DNA of 61,448 nt from Bacillaceae bacterium Marseille-Q3522 (GTDB taxonomy: Bacteria; Bacillota; Bacilli; Bacillales; Cytobacillaceae): positions 1 through 61,448 of the forward strand of contig JAGKQJ010000004.1 of the NCBI GenBank assembly GCA_017898095.1, in the 5' to 3' direction. Each line of letters begins with the position of its first letter. Position 1 is the stretch's first letter. The notes under the pieces are model-generated. The model searched no databases, was not told where the DNA came from, and saw only the letters and a program-made list of their open reading frames with translations. Shown here in pieces: positions 16,980 through 26,568 of the stretch. A program made the translations under genes and the position numbers.

Positions 16980-17160
16980 GATGTACTCCTTTTGTTAACG
17001 ATTTCACTCCATTATAGCATATGTAATGCTTCGCCTTCAAAAAGAAGTACGCTGTACGCATGCCGATTTATTGCAGTCTTTCATGTCGGTTCACACATCT
17101 ATTATGAAATTTTAAAAATAGGCCATGTATCAGTCCTATAAAAATATGATTACGAATCTG

Positions 17161-17185
17161 TATAATTGTACACGTAAAGTACAAT
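17161..17185 (+). promoter_or_regulatory. Promoter -10 box overlapped by a palindromic operator
   Basis: TATAAT at 17161-17166 is overlapped by ATTGTAC-N7-GTACAAT (17165-17185), a perfect 7-base inverted repeat. A repressor there would block transcription of the PTS operon. The RpiR protein encoded divergently is the obvious candidate; the pairing is inferred. Confidence 0.6.
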
Positions 17186-17267
17186 CACAGCGGCAGAAAC
17201 TATGTTAAAAATATACTGTAAGGGATTTCAAAGATATATATATTTAAACCATAATGGGGTGAAAATT

Positions 17268-19226
17268 TTGGAACTACGAAGTATGACACAGGAGAGTCTC
17301 ATCTTAATGGATGTGAATCTCTCTTCAAAAAAAGAGATAATAGAAAAATTGACGGATGTTCTATTTGAAAACGGCATCATTCGTTCGAAAAATGATTTTT
17401 TACAGGCGGTACAGGAACGTGAGAAAATTTCACCAACCGGATTGGAAGCCGGTCTGGCAATCCCTCACGGCAAGTCGAATTCTGTGAAAAAAGCAGCATT
17501 TGCTGTTGCAAGATTAAGTGAACCGGTTGCTGGTTGGGAAAGTATTGATCCAAATAATAAAGTAAAGCTCGTATTTCTACTGGCTATTCCAGAAGCTGAA
17601 TCAAGTTCTACTCATTTAAGTCTATTATCGGAATTAAGCATACACCTAATGGATAAACGATATCGTGAAAAGCTAATGCAAGCAAAAACAACGGGCGATT
17701 TTATACATGCGCTTGATCAAAAAGGCGGACAATCAGAAGATGAACGACAATATGAGAAAACGGTACTTGCAGTAACTGCTTGTGCGACTGGAATTGCCCA
17801 TACCTATATGGCTGCAGAAGCATTGGAAAAGGCCGGCCATGAACTGGGAATCCGCGTCCTGACGGAAAAACAAGGTGCAAACGGACTGGAAAATGCCCAT
17901 ACAGAAAAAATGATAAAAGAAGCCGATGCAGTCATTTTTGCAACAGATATTGTTCCAAAAGGAAAAGAGCGTTTTAAAGGGCTTCCGTATGTCCAAACAC
18001 GTGTCGCAGAACCATTAAAAAATGCAAAGGAAATAATAAAAAAAGCGTTAAATAATCCTGATGGAACCGTAACAGCAGAAACAGATGAACCAGTTTACGA
18101 AAAAAACGGGAAACAACAAAGCCTTTTAGCTGAAATGGCTCAAGCTATCTTAACGGGAATATCCTATATGATTCCGGTCATTGTAGGCGCCGGTCTTATG
18201 ATAGGTATTGCAAAGCTCGGTTCTATGCCGTTTGGATTGGTTAATGAAATAAATGATATCAAATACGCAACGGATTCGAATGAACTTTTTGTTATTCTTC
18301 ATCATTTAGATAAATTCGGTGGAATGATTTTTAAATTTATGTACCCTGTATTCGCTGCATTCGTTGCTTATGCAATTGCTGATCGTGTCGGTCTTGTATC
18401 CGGGTTCATAGGAGGTGCGTTTGCCGCCGGTTTACATTTCACGTTTTGGGGAATTCAAGACGGCGTCCCTTCCGGGTTTTTTGGAGCATTAATTCTCGGA
18501 TTAGCGGCAGGTTATATTTCAAAATACTTAAATGAAAAAATTAAATTAAGTAAAAACCTGCAAGCAATGAAGCCAATGTTGATTATTCCAGCAATAAGTG
18601 TATTATCGATTTTCATATTGAACTTCTATATTGTTGATCCTATGTTTGGTGGGTTAAATTTGCTTCTCCGTAATTGGATTGAAGCGGCACAAGGTTCCGG
18701 AGAACTTGTATTATCAGCAGTTATTGCGGCTGCAACTGCATTTGACCTTGGTGGTCCGATCAACAAAGCAGCCGGTGCAATTGCGATTGGATTGGCTGCA
18801 GATCAAATTTTCCCGTTAACACCTAGAGTATTGGCAATTATTATTCCGCCAATCGGTCTCGGATTAGCGACTATTATTGATAAATATGTAGTTGGTCGCC
18901 GCGTGTTCGATGAAAATCTTCGAATTACAGGAAATACATCTTTACTGCTTGGATTTATTGCTATCAGTGAAGGCGCGATCCCATTTATGCTCCGCAACCC
19001 GATCATTACAATTCCGATTAATATTATCGGAGCGATTTTGGGGGCTAGTACAGCCGTGCTGCTTGGGGCGGTACAATGGCTGCCGCTTCCGGCAATTTGG
19101 GGATGGCCGTTAGTTGAGCATCTATGGGCATATTTGCTTGGCTTGCTTGTTGGCGTATTGTTTATTGCCCTTGCTAATATTTTTATCCGTTTTTCGATTA
19201 TGAAAAAACAAGAAAAGCAAAGATAA
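17268..19226 (+). CDS. mngA: Fructose-family PTS transporter EIIABC, MngA-like (653 aa)
   Basis: The domains in order are EIIA (phosphorylated His in GLAIPHGKSN, near residue 67), EIIB (VTACATGIAHTYMAAEAL with the active Cys) and a membrane EIIC of about eight hydrophobic segments. The A-B-C order and length match MngA of E. coli (2-O-alpha-mannosyl-D-glycerate) and fructose EIIABC. The TTG at 17268, 5 bases after GGGGTGA, is preferred over ATG 17202, which lacks a ribosome site. The following GH38 gene favours mannosylglycerate or a related mannoside over fructose; no 1-phosphofructokinase gene is present. Substrate assignment is inference. Confidence 0.85.
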   Translation: MELRSMTQESLILMDVNLSSKKEIIEKLTDVLFENGIIRSKNDFLQAVQEREKISPTGLEAGLAIPHGKSNSVKKAAFAVARLSEPVAGWESIDPNNKVKLVFLLAIPEAESSSTHLSLLSELSIHLMDKRYREKLMQAKTTGDFIHALDQKGGQSEDERQYEKTVLAVTACATGIAHTYMAAEALEKAGHELGIRVLTEKQGANGLENAHTEKMIKEADAVIFATDIVPKGKERFKGLPYVQTRVAEPLKNAKEIIKKALNNPDGTVTAETDEPVYEKNGKQQSLLAEMAQAILTGISYMIPVIVGAGLMIGIAKLGSMPFGLVNEINDIKYATDSNELFVILHHLDKFGGMIFKFMYPVFAAFVAYAIADRVGLVSGFIGGAFAAGLHFTFWGIQDGVPSGFFGALILGLAAGYISKYLNEKIKLSKNLQAMKPMLIIPAISVLSIFILNFYIVDPMFGGLNLLLRNWIEAAQGSGELVLSAVIAAATAFDLGGPINKAAGAIAIGLAADQIFPLTPRVLAIIIPPIGLGLATIIDKYVVGRRVFDENLRITGNTSLLLGFIAISEGAIPFMLRNPIITIPINIIGAILGASTAVLLGAVQWLPLPAIWGWPLVEHLWAYLLGLLVGVLFIALANIFIRFSIMKKQEKQR

Positions 19227-19322
19227 TCACGGCAATTGAATAGAGTTGGGGGTTGGACCTCTGGGCATTATACAGAGAGTTTAATCCCCTTATTCCATTT
19301 TCACCTTTAGGAGGAGCTTATT

Positions 19323-21971
19323 GTGAAGAAAAAACGAGTGTATGTCGTGCCACATTCACACTGGGATCGAGAGTGGTATTTTACAATAGAAGACTCAAAT
19401 GTATTATTAGTTGAAAATCTGGATCATCTAATCGAGGTGTTGGAAAATGATCCTGATTACCATGCATATGTATTTGACGGCCAAGTATCTGTTGTAGAGG
19501 AATACCTTAAAATACGTCCGGAGAACAGAAACAGACTTGCAAATCTTATTAGGGATAAAAGGATTTTTATCGGCCCGTGGTATACCCAAACAGATTCTTT
19601 ACTGGTTGATAAGGAGTCTATCATCCGTAATCTTCTTTATGGGACAGAGATAGCGAAGAAACTCGGGCATAGTATGGAAATTGGCTATTTACCGGATATT
19701 TTCGGGCAAAATGCTTATCTCCCATCTATTTTTAATGGGTTCGATATTGCGTACAGTATTGTCCAAAGAGGAATCTATACGGATCAACTGAATAAGGATC
19801 TTAATTTTACATGGACATCTCCTGACGGAAAATCAGTAATGGCTAATAATCTATATTTTGGTTACGGGCCGGGTAAATTTCTTGAAGCAGGTGCATCGTA
19901 TTTGAAAGAAAGGCTGCTGCCAATGCTTGAAAAACTTGCACATCTAAATCTAAGCACCGATCACTTGCTATTACCGGCAGGAGGGGATCAGGTGCTTGTC
20001 AGAGAACACCTGCCCAAAACGGTTCGCCAATTAAATGAAAAAGACGATCAGCATGAATATTTTCTTTCAGACTATGAAACTTTTATGCGGAAAACATGGA
20101 ACGAAGGAGCGGTTTTTTCAAATGAAATAAAAGGGGAACTGATTGCATCGCAAAATACCCGGATTCATAACACGATTCGTTCACAACGTTATGATATTAA
20201 AAAGTTGAATGATACCGTGGAACACAAACTCATTCATATATTAGAGCCGCTTACGGTTATCGGAAAGCATGTAGGGCTTACATATCCGCGAACCTGGCTT
20301 GACTTAATGTGGAAACAATTATTTGATGTTCACGCACATGACAGTATTGGAGGCTGCAATTCTGATGATACTAATCAAGCAATTTTACATCGTCTTGAAA
20401 AAGTGAACAGGATTACAGACGGGCTCCTTAATATCATTAAAAAACAAATAACAGAAGCTGTTAGCCGCGGAATAAACAAAGAAAATATATTGGTTTTATT
20501 CAATACTTCTTCAACAATTCACAGCGGATTAATGGAAGCTGCAGTATTCACAAAGAGCCAAAAATTCGAAATCAAAACCATAGAGGGTCATATTGTATTG
20601 TTTGATATAGCTGACCAACAATATATAAGCGGCGGGAAGAAGGTAGTCGTGACCGCGGAAGGAGAAAAAGAGGTTGCAATTCCGGGCTACTATCGATCAG
20701 TCATCTATATCCGGGCAAAAGAAATCCCTGCAATGGGGTACAGCACTTTCATTATGGAAGAAGGTATCGGGAAGCCTGCCTTCATAGAAGCTGTTTCGGT
20801 TAACAAAATTGAAAATAATGATCTCTTAATCGAGTTCCAGGGCGGGAGCCTTTCTGTCATGCATAAGCCTTCGGGAAGGAAAATGTCATCTTTTTTCCGT
20901 TTTGAAAATGCAGCCGATGCGGGTGATTCTTATGATTTTTCTCCGTTACCGGAAGATAGAACTATCTATCTGGAAAAAGCAGAGCTTATAAAGGTGGAAT
21001 CCGGCCGCTTTACACAAAAAATGGTCATAAAACATGAAAAAGATGTGCCGGGAAATCTACAAGAAAGAAAAGAAATGAAAAAAACGAAAAAATTAGTTAT
21101 TCAAACTATTTTTGAACTTCGGGAAGGAGAGAAATTTGTACGCGTTAAGCATGAAATTGCTAATAACATTAAAGATCATCGGCTCCGCGTCCTGTTTACC
21201 GGTACTGTCGATCAACCGAAAATGTCATTTGCCGACCAAGGCTTTAGTATTTTGAAAAGATCTATAAGCAATTCTTATATGGCAAAATGGCGTGATCTCC
21301 AATTCGCAGAGGCTCCGGTACCAATCTATCCTTTAGAAAATTTTTCAGGGATCATCGGTAATCATCATGTTTTTGCTGTTATTACAAAAGGGCTAAAGGA
21401 ATATGAAGTATTGGAAGATAGCAATGCTTTTGCTTTAACTCTCTTCCGCAGTGTCGGTTTATTAGGGCGTGATGATTTATGCTGGCGCCCCGGCAGGGCA
21501 TCAGGGATTAACAATAAAATCGTCTATACGCCGGATGCACAATTGCAAAAGCACATGCAATTCGAATATGCGCTTTATTTTGACAATGGTTCCTTGAATG
21601 CAGCAGAAATATTTGCTATTTCTGATAAGTACCGCGGTCAATATGCAGCATATCAAAAACAAAAACTTAATTCGTTTGAAGAACGGTTAGAACGCTTTGA
21701 AATTCCTCTCCCGCTTCACACGTTGCCGGATCAGATTTCTGTATTCGGCATTGGGAACAAGCGGATATTTATGAGTTGTTGTAAACTGGCGATGGAAGAT
21801 GACGGCATCATTATACGAATGTTTAACCCCGGTAACCAAACGGAGCAGGTTACAATCGATCATTCCTTTCAAAAAATGAGTAAAACGAACTTATCTGAAA
21901 GGGAATTAGCCGCATTAACCGGCACTGTAAAGGTAGCGGCAAAGGGATATGTAACCTTAAAACTGATATAA
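19323..21971 (+). CDS. mngB: GH38 alpha-mannosidase, MngB-like (882 aa)
   Basis: The N-terminus VVPHSHWDREWYFT carries the zinc ligands His13 and Asp15. The catalytic nucleophile and zinc ligand is Asp125 in GYLPDIFGQN, and the fourth ligand His lies in VHAHDSIGGCN. The length of 882 aa is close to E. coli MngB (877), which hydrolyses 2-O-(6-phospho-alpha-mannosyl)-glycerate. No signal peptide is present, so it is cytoplasmic, as expected for hydrolysis after PTS import. The GTG start follows AGGAGG. It sits between the PTS gene and a GH13 phosphorylase in one operon. Confidence 0.9.
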   Translation: MKKKRVYVVPHSHWDREWYFTIEDSNVLLVENLDHLIEVLENDPDYHAYVFDGQVSVVEEYLKIRPENRNRLANLIRDKRIFIGPWYTQTDSLLVDKESIIRNLLYGTEIAKKLGHSMEIGYLPDIFGQNAYLPSIFNGFDIAYSIVQRGIYTDQLNKDLNFTWTSPDGKSVMANNLYFGYGPGKFLEAGASYLKERLLPMLEKLAHLNLSTDHLLLPAGGDQVLVREHLPKTVRQLNEKDDQHEYFLSDYETFMRKTWNEGAVFSNEIKGELIASQNTRIHNTIRSQRYDIKKLNDTVEHKLIHILEPLTVIGKHVGLTYPRTWLDLMWKQLFDVHAHDSIGGCNSDDTNQAILHRLEKVNRITDGLLNIIKKQITEAVSRGINKENILVLFNTSSTIHSGLMEAAVFTKSQKFEIKTIEGHIVLFDIADQQYISGGKKVVVTAEGEKEVAIPGYYRSVIYIRAKEIPAMGYSTFIMEEGIGKPAFIEAVSVNKIENNDLLIEFQGGSLSVMHKPSGRKMSSFFRFENAADAGDSYDFSPLPEDRTIYLEKAELIKVESGRFTQKMVIKHEKDVPGNLQERKEMKKTKKLVIQTIFELREGEKFVRVKHEIANNIKDHRLRVLFTGTVDQPKMSFADQGFSILKRSISNSYMAKWRDLQFAEAPVPIYPLENFSGIIGNHHVFAVITKGLKEYEVLEDSNAFALTLFRSVGLLGRDDLCWRPGRASGINNKIVYTPDAQLQKHMQFEYALYFDNGSLNAAEIFAISDKYRGQYAAYQKQKLNSFEERLERFEIPLPLHTLPDQISVFGIGNKRIFMSCCKLAMEDDGIIIRMFNPGNQTEQVTIDHSFQKMSKTNLSERELAALTGTVKVAAKGYVTLKLI

Positions 21972-21984
21972 AGGAATGGAAGAA

Positions 21985-23676
21985 ATGAATAAACAAATTT
22001 TACTAGCATCTGTCGAAAAAAAGTTACAAAAAATATATAAAGAAGAATATCAAGCCTGTTTTATTCAGGATTTCGAAGTGTTAATTGATAGATGGATGAA
22101 GCAGGAATGGGGAACGAATGAACCTATAACCGAGAGAAATGTATATTTGATAACGTACGCGGATAGTATTTTTGAGAAGGGGAAGCCAACCTTAGAGTCG
22201 TTGCATCACTTTTTAAAAAAAGAAGCAATAAATACGATTACGGATATCCATTTGCTGCCGATGTTCCCTTATACATCAGATGACGGCTTTTCTGTAGTCG
22301 ACTATCGGATGATTAATCCTCCATTTGGTACATGGAAGGATATTGATAAACTTTCAGAAGATTTTCGGCTCATGTTCGATTTTGTTGCTAACCATCTCTC
22401 AAAGTCAAGCGAGTGGTTTCAAGGATTTATAAATGGAGATAAAAAGTATCATCATTATTTTATTCCGAAAGATTCAAAATTTGATACAACAAATGTCGTT
22501 CGTCCCAGAACTTCGCCGCTATTTCACTCCTATGAAGGAAACGGGCAGACAAAAACTGTATGGACAACTTTTAGTGAAGATCAAGTAGATTTAAATTATC
22601 ATCACTTTCCTGTGTTACTGAAAATGACAGACATTTTACTTTCATATGTTCATAAAGGAGGATCCAGTATCCGCTTAGATGCGATAGGATTTATTTGGAA
22701 GGAAACTGGAACTTCCTGTATGCATTTACCTGCTGCACATTTGATTATTCAAATTTGGCGGGAGGTTCTTGATTTCTTTCAACCAAATACACAAATTATT
22801 ACGGAAACCAATGTCCCGCATAAGGAAAATATCAGTTATTTTGGCAATGGTAAAAATGAGGCTCATATGGTATATCAATTCTCCTTGCCGCCACTTGTCC
22901 TTTATACCTTAACGACCCATGATGCAACGAAGATTTCAAATTGGGCAAAAACGATTCATAAAATATCGAATCAAGCTACCTATTTCAATTTTTTGGCAAG
23001 CCATGATGGTATAGGCATGCGTCCGGTAGAAGGAATTTTATCAGAAGATGAAAAACAGCTTCTTATGGATAAGGTTCTGGAGAATGGAGGACGGATATCT
23101 TATAAAACAAATGCAGATGGAAGCAAGTCTGTTTATGAATTGAATATTAATTATTCAAATGCTCTTATCAACAAAGGGGAAGATGATACAGAGGAAATGG
23201 CTGTGAAAAAAATGCTTGCGGCCCATTCTATCCTTTTGTCTGTTATCGGTGTCCCGGCGATATATTATCACTCTTTATTAGGATCTGAAAATGATAGCAA
23301 GGGACTGGAAGAGACGGGGATGAATCGCCGGATAAATCGTGAAAAGCTTGAATGGAACAACCTCTTAGAAGAGCTGCAAAGCAATTCGCGAAGAAAAGCA
23401 ATTTTTACCGGTCTTAAAAAGCTTATTAAAATTCGGCGGCAGCATTCTGCCTTTTCTCCTTTCGCATCGCAATCCATTTTACATTTCGGAAAAAAAGTTT
23501 TTGCGTGTAAAAGGAGGAATGAGGAAACCGGGGAAGAGATTTATTTTCTGTTGAATGTTGATTCCAAACCCGTCACTATCCCGTTTGTAAAAAAGGGACT
23601 CGATTTAATTACCGGTGCTGAAATGGATGGTGTGATCAAATTAGAAGGCTATGATTTTGTTTGGCTGAAGAATTAA
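21985..23676 (+). CDS. GH13 subfamily 18 phosphorylase (glucosylglycerate/sucrose phosphorylase-like)
   Basis: GH13 catalytic motifs are present in order: DGFSVVDYRMINPPFG, MFDFVANHLS, nucleophile Asp in SIRLDAIGF, acid/base Glu in IITETNVPHKEN, and the stabilising Asp in FLASHDGIGMRP. The absence of a secretion signal, about 560 aa and the 'VRPRTSPLFH' block are typical of sucrose phosphorylase relatives. Some of these act on glucosylglycerate or on sucrose 6-phosphate. Next to mngA/mngB I infer glucosylglycerate or its phosphate, but sucrose-type substrates are not excluded. The ATG at 21985 is 9 bases after AAGGA and is preferred over ATG 21976. Confidence 0.82.
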   Translation: MNKQILLASVEKKLQKIYKEEYQACFIQDFEVLIDRWMKQEWGTNEPITERNVYLITYADSIFEKGKPTLESLHHFLKKEAINTITDIHLLPMFPYTSDDGFSVVDYRMINPPFGTWKDIDKLSEDFRLMFDFVANHLSKSSEWFQGFINGDKKYHHYFIPKDSKFDTTNVVRPRTSPLFHSYEGNGQTKTVWTTFSEDQVDLNYHHFPVLLKMTDILLSYVHKGGSSIRLDAIGFIWKETGTSCMHLPAAHLIIQIWREVLDFFQPNTQIITETNVPHKENISYFGNGKNEAHMVYQFSLPPLVLYTLTTHDATKISNWAKTIHKISNQATYFNFLASHDGIGMRPVEGILSEDEKQLLMDKVLENGGRISYKTNADGSKSVYELNINYSNALINKGEDDTEEMAVKKMLAAHSILLSVIGVPAIYYHSLLGSENDSKGLEETGMNRRINREKLEWNNLLEELQSNSRRKAIFTGLKKLIKIRRQHSAFSPFASQSILHFGKKVFACKRRNEETGEEIYFLLNVDSKPVTIPFVKKGLDLITGAEMDGVIKLEGYDFVWLKN

Positions 23677-23705
23677 TACAAAACAAAGCACATGCATATA
23701 CCGGC

Positions 23706-23745
23706 AAAACGCTTGGATGAAAGAAAGTCCGGGCGTTTTTCTTTT
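23706..23745 (+). terminator. Terminator of the PTS-GH38-GH13 operon
   Basis: The stem AAAACGCTTGGA / TCCGGGCGTTTT (12 pairs, two G-T) is followed by a T-rich tract, 30 bases after the last stop. Confidence 0.85.
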
Positions 23746-24089
23746 CTCATGCATATCAGGTATAGAGGTAGTCATCCAAAAAGGAAAACTTCACCAAAAA
23801 TGATGAAAAGTTTTTTACATAGGAGTTAAATCCCCGCTGATATAGTTATGACCTTCTTTTCTGAGCAAAGGAGCTGATCGATATAAAGCAGTGTATTCTC
23901 CTGATCCCCCAAGTTTTGTGTTTGCTAAAAACCTATTCACCTTTCTTCGTTTTAAGTACTTATTGAATGAAAAAGAAAAGTTTCGCTCACGCGACAAAAA
24001 CACATCAACAGAAAAACATATTTTTGTTAAAATAGAAAGGGAATGAAGAACTATTTTTTAAGGTTTTATTTTAAAAAGCAAAAAAAAAA
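23746..24089 (+). other. Gene-free stretch upstream of sigW
   Basis: Open frames exist on both strands (a 62-codon minus-strand frame at 23815-24003 is the longest), but none has a ribosome site or a recognisable family. In B. subtilis an arginase gene precedes sigW; nothing like it is seen here. An A-rich run leads into the SigW promoter. Confidence 0.5.
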
Positions 24090-24115
24090 TGAAACCTTTT
24101 TGCTATCGATTCGTA
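24090..24115 (+). promoter_or_regulatory. SigW-dependent autoregulatory promoter
   Basis: TGAAAC at 24090-24095 and CGTA at 24112-24115 are separated by exactly 16 bases, the consensus recognised by the ECF sigma factor W in Bacillus. It lies 40 bases before the chosen sigW start and shows the gene is autoregulated. Confidence 0.92.
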
Positions 24116-24154
24116 CTATCGTATAGCCGCATGCATGAGAGCGGGGGGGAAGAA

Positions 24155-24718
24155 ATGGAATTACTTGTAAAGAAGAGAATAAAACAAGTATTAAAAGGAG
24201 ACCAAAATGCATTCGGCGAGATTGTAGAAATATACAAAGATAAAATCTTTCAACTTTGCTATCGAATGCTTGGCAATCGGCATGAAGCAGAAGATATTAC
24301 ACAAGAAGCGTTTATAAGGGCATATGTCAATATCAGCAGTTTTAATATTAATTTAAAATTTTCCACTTGGATGTACCGAATTGCAACGAATTTATGCATT
24401 GACCGCATTCGCAAAAAGAAGCCGGATTTTTATTTAGATGCTGAGGTTGCCGGAACGGATGGATTAACGATGTACTCGCAAATCCCTTCCGATACCCGCT
24501 TGCCTGAGGATGATTTAGAAAGTATGGAGCTCCAGAAAACCATTCAAATGGCAATCGAAAAACTGCCGGAAAAGTATCGCTCCGTTATTGTCTTAAAATA
24601 TATTGAAGAGCTTTCCTTAAATGAAATCAGTGAGATATTAGAGCTTCCGCTTGGCACGGTAAAGACACGGATTCACAGAGGACGTGAAGCGTTAAGGCAT
24701 CAATTGCGAAATGTTTAA
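24155..24718 (+). CDS. sigW: ECF RNA polymerase sigma factor SigW
   Basis: A 187-residue ECF sigma factor, the same length as B. subtilis SigW and similar throughout: IKQVLKGDQNAFGEIVEIYKD, QLCYRMLGNRHEAEDITQEA (region 2), then KLPEKYRSVIVLKYIEELSL and GTVKTRIHRGREALR (region 4 helix-turn-helix). SigW directs the response to envelope-active antibiotics, peptides and alkaline shock. ATG 24155 is used because the in-frame ATG at 24089 lies inside the SigW promoter; GGGGGGAAG precedes 24155. The anti-sigma gene follows 14 bases downstream. Confidence 0.97.
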   Translation: MELLVKKRIKQVLKGDQNAFGEIVEIYKDKIFQLCYRMLGNRHEAEDITQEAFIRAYVNISSFNINLKFSTWMYRIATNLCIDRIRKKKPDFYLDAEVAGTDGLTMYSQIPSDTRLPEDDLESMELQKTIQMAIEKLPEKYRSVIVLKYIEELSLNEISEILELPLGTVKTRIHRGREALRHQLRNV

Positions 24719-24732
24719 TAAAGAAGGTGAGA

Positions 24733-25368
24733 ATGTTGAAATGTCCAGAAGAAATAGTTTTTTATATGCATGAATATTTGGATGAAGATATTTCAGCCGA
24801 TCATGAAAAAATGTTGAGAGAGCATATACAAAGCTGTGAATCTTGCCGGGAACATTATCATGAATTAAAAAGATCGATTGCTTTTGTACAAAGCACGTCC
24901 CATATTCAAGCACCTGCAGATTTCACCCAAAAAGTAATGGCAAGCCTGCCAAAGGAAAAAAAACGGGTTGGCATGAAACGATGGCTGACACGTCATCCGC
25001 TGCTTGCGGCGGCATCGCTTTTCTTTGTATTAATGGCTTCAAGTTTGCTGTCAGCCTGGAACGAGGATCATGAATTTTCTGTTTCCAAACAGTCTAATTT
25101 AATTGTTCAAAATAATACAGTGATTGTCCCGGCGGGAGAAGTTGTAAAAGGAGATGTAATTGTCCGTAACGGTACATTAAAAATTGAAGGTGAAGTTGAC
25201 GGCGATGTGACAGTCATTAACGGGGAAAAATACATGGCTTCCGCCGGCAATGTTACTGGAGAAATTAAAGAGGTAAATGAGCTGTTTGACTGGATTTGGT
25301 ACCATATGAAAAAGACTGTAACAGATGCTTTCAATATTTTTGACCAATCAGAACCTGAAGCGGAATAG
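24733..25368 (+). CDS. rsiW: Anti-sigma-W factor RsiW
   Basis: The cytoplasmic zinc-binding anti-sigma domain has HIQSCESCREHYHELK (His-x3-Cys-x2-Cys). APADFTQKVMASLPKEKK follows, then one transmembrane helix (LLAAASLFFVLMASSLLSAW) and an extracytoplasmic domain of about 100 residues with repeated V-x-x-G-x-V turns. RsiW holds SigW inactive until intramembrane proteolysis by PrsW and RasP. ATG 24733 is chosen over GTG 24727 because AAGGTG is better spaced. It is co-transcribed with sigW from the SigW promoter. Confidence 0.95.
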   Translation: MLKCPEEIVFYMHEYLDEDISADHEKMLREHIQSCESCREHYHELKRSIAFVQSTSHIQAPADFTQKVMASLPKEKKRVGMKRWLTRHPLLAAASLFFVLMASSLLSAWNEDHEFSVSKQSNLIVQNNTVIVPAGEVVKGDVIVRNGTLKIEGEVDGDVTVINGEKYMASAGNVTGEIKEVNELFDWIWYHMKKTVTDAFNIFDQSEPEAE

Positions 25369-25746
25369 AAATTTTGATAAATGCACAGCCAAAATTTCTA
25401 AATTCACGAAAGTAGTAAATACCCTACTTTTTCAAGGAAGCAGAAAAAAATAGACAGAAGTGATGAATCCCTGTATTTTTTACGACAGGGATTTTTAACT
25501 CGTTCCGTATCTGTGCAGGGAACTATGCAGATATTAATAATAGAATAATTATATATATTAACAATAGCTGATAACGTCAAAAAGATAAGAATTCTTTTCT
25601 TTGATTGGTCAGAAGCAATGATGGAGGGAAACTTCTATCTTAAGCAGGGGTGCTCCTTTTTGCATAACCGGTTAAATAAGTGTTTTTGCAGTGCATATGT
25701 TATAATGAATTCGTTGTTAACTATTTAAAAATTTGGAGGAAGGACA
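25369..25746 (+). other. rsiW-cdaA intergenic region with cdaA promoter
   Basis: It contains the sigW-rsiW terminator at 25466-25496. A TATAAT box at 25701-25706 (within TGTTATAATG) probably belongs to the cdaA promoter, 40 bases ahead of the start; its -35 box is poor. No gene is seen. Confidence 0.5.
25466..25496 (+). terminator. Terminator of sigW-rsiW
   Basis: The nine-base stem AATCCCTGT / ACAGGGATT with a 10-base loop is followed by TTT. Confidence 0.8.
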
Positions 25747-26568
25747 ATGGCAGACTTGCCTCTTTTGAAATATTTAGCGAATACCGTTGACATTCTCCTA
25801 GTATGGTACGTCATATATAGATTAATTATGGTAATAAGAGGAACGAAAGCAGTCCAACTATTAAAGGGCATTTTTGTCATCCTTATTGTAAAGCTGATTA
25901 GTGACCGCTTTGCTTTGCAAACGCTGGGCTGGATGATGGAGCAATTGCTCTATTATGGAGTTCTTGCCATTATCATCATTTTTCAGCCGGAGCTGCGCAG
26001 GGCATTGGAACAATTAGGGCGGGGACGTTTTTTTTCGCGCCGCAGTATAAATGAAGAAGAAGACCAGGAAAAGTTGATTGAAGCAATTACAAAAGCGGTT
26101 GCCTATATGGCGAAACGTCGTATTGGCGCGTTAATTTCCATTGAGAGAGAAACTGGAATGGGCGATTATATCGAAACCGGAATTCCGCTTAATTCCAATA
26201 TTTCTGCAGAATTGCTTATCAATATTTTTATCCCTAATACACCTTTGCATGATGGAGCGGTTATTTTACAAAGAAATCGTGTGGCGGCTGCAGCATGTTA
26301 TTTGCCATTGTCAGAAAGCCCTTTTATTTCAAAAGAATTGGGAACAAGGCATCGTGCGGCACTTGGAATCAGTGAAGTGACGGACAGTTTGACGATTGTC
26401 GTTTCCGAGGAAACTGGCGGAGTGTCTTTAACGAAAAACGGGGATCTTCATCGGGATTTAAAGGCAGATGCTTTTAAGGAGTTACTATCGATGGAATTAC
26501 TTTCGCAAAATAAAGCAAAACAAACTACTTCTGTACTCTGGAACTGGAGGGGAAAGAAAAATGGATAA
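25747..26568 (+). CDS. cdaA: Diadenylate cyclase CdaA
   Basis: A membrane-anchored DisA_N-type cyclase of 273 aa. Three hydrophobic segments occupy the first 90 residues, followed by the catalytic domain with NIFIPNTPLHDGAVILQ (DGA motif) and ELGTRHRAALGISE (RHR motif). It makes c-di-AMP from two ATP at the membrane and forms a complex with CdaR and GlmM, encoded next, linking second-messenger synthesis to cell-wall precursor supply. AAATTTGGAGGA precedes the ATG. The end overlaps cdaR by 8 bases. Confidence 0.97.
   Translation: MADLPLLKYLANTVDILLVWYVIYRLIMVIRGTKAVQLLKGIFVILIVKLISDRFALQTLGWMMEQLLYYGVLAIIIIFQPELRRALEQLGRGRFFSRRSINEEEDQEKLIEAITKAVAYMAKRRIGALISIERETGMGDYIETGIPLNSNISAELLINIFIPNTPLHDGAVILQRNRVAAAACYLPLSESPFISKELGTRHRAALGISEVTDSLTIVVSEETGGVSLTKNGDLHRDLKADAFKELLSMELLSQNKAKQTTSVLWNWRGKKNG

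Noticed and set aside
23815-24003. 62-codon minus-strand gene upstream of sigW
   Set aside because: No ribosome site, no recognisable family and low-complexity composition.
24089-24154. Extended N-terminus of SigW from the in-frame ATG at 24089
   Set aside because: The segment contains the TGAAAC-N16-CGTA SigW promoter, and SigW has 187 residues from the ATG at 24155, as in B. subtilis.
26468-26560. Longer CdaR starting within cdaA
   Set aside because: The extension is out-of-frame cdaA sequence; ATG 26561 has GGAGGGG and starts just before the membrane helix.
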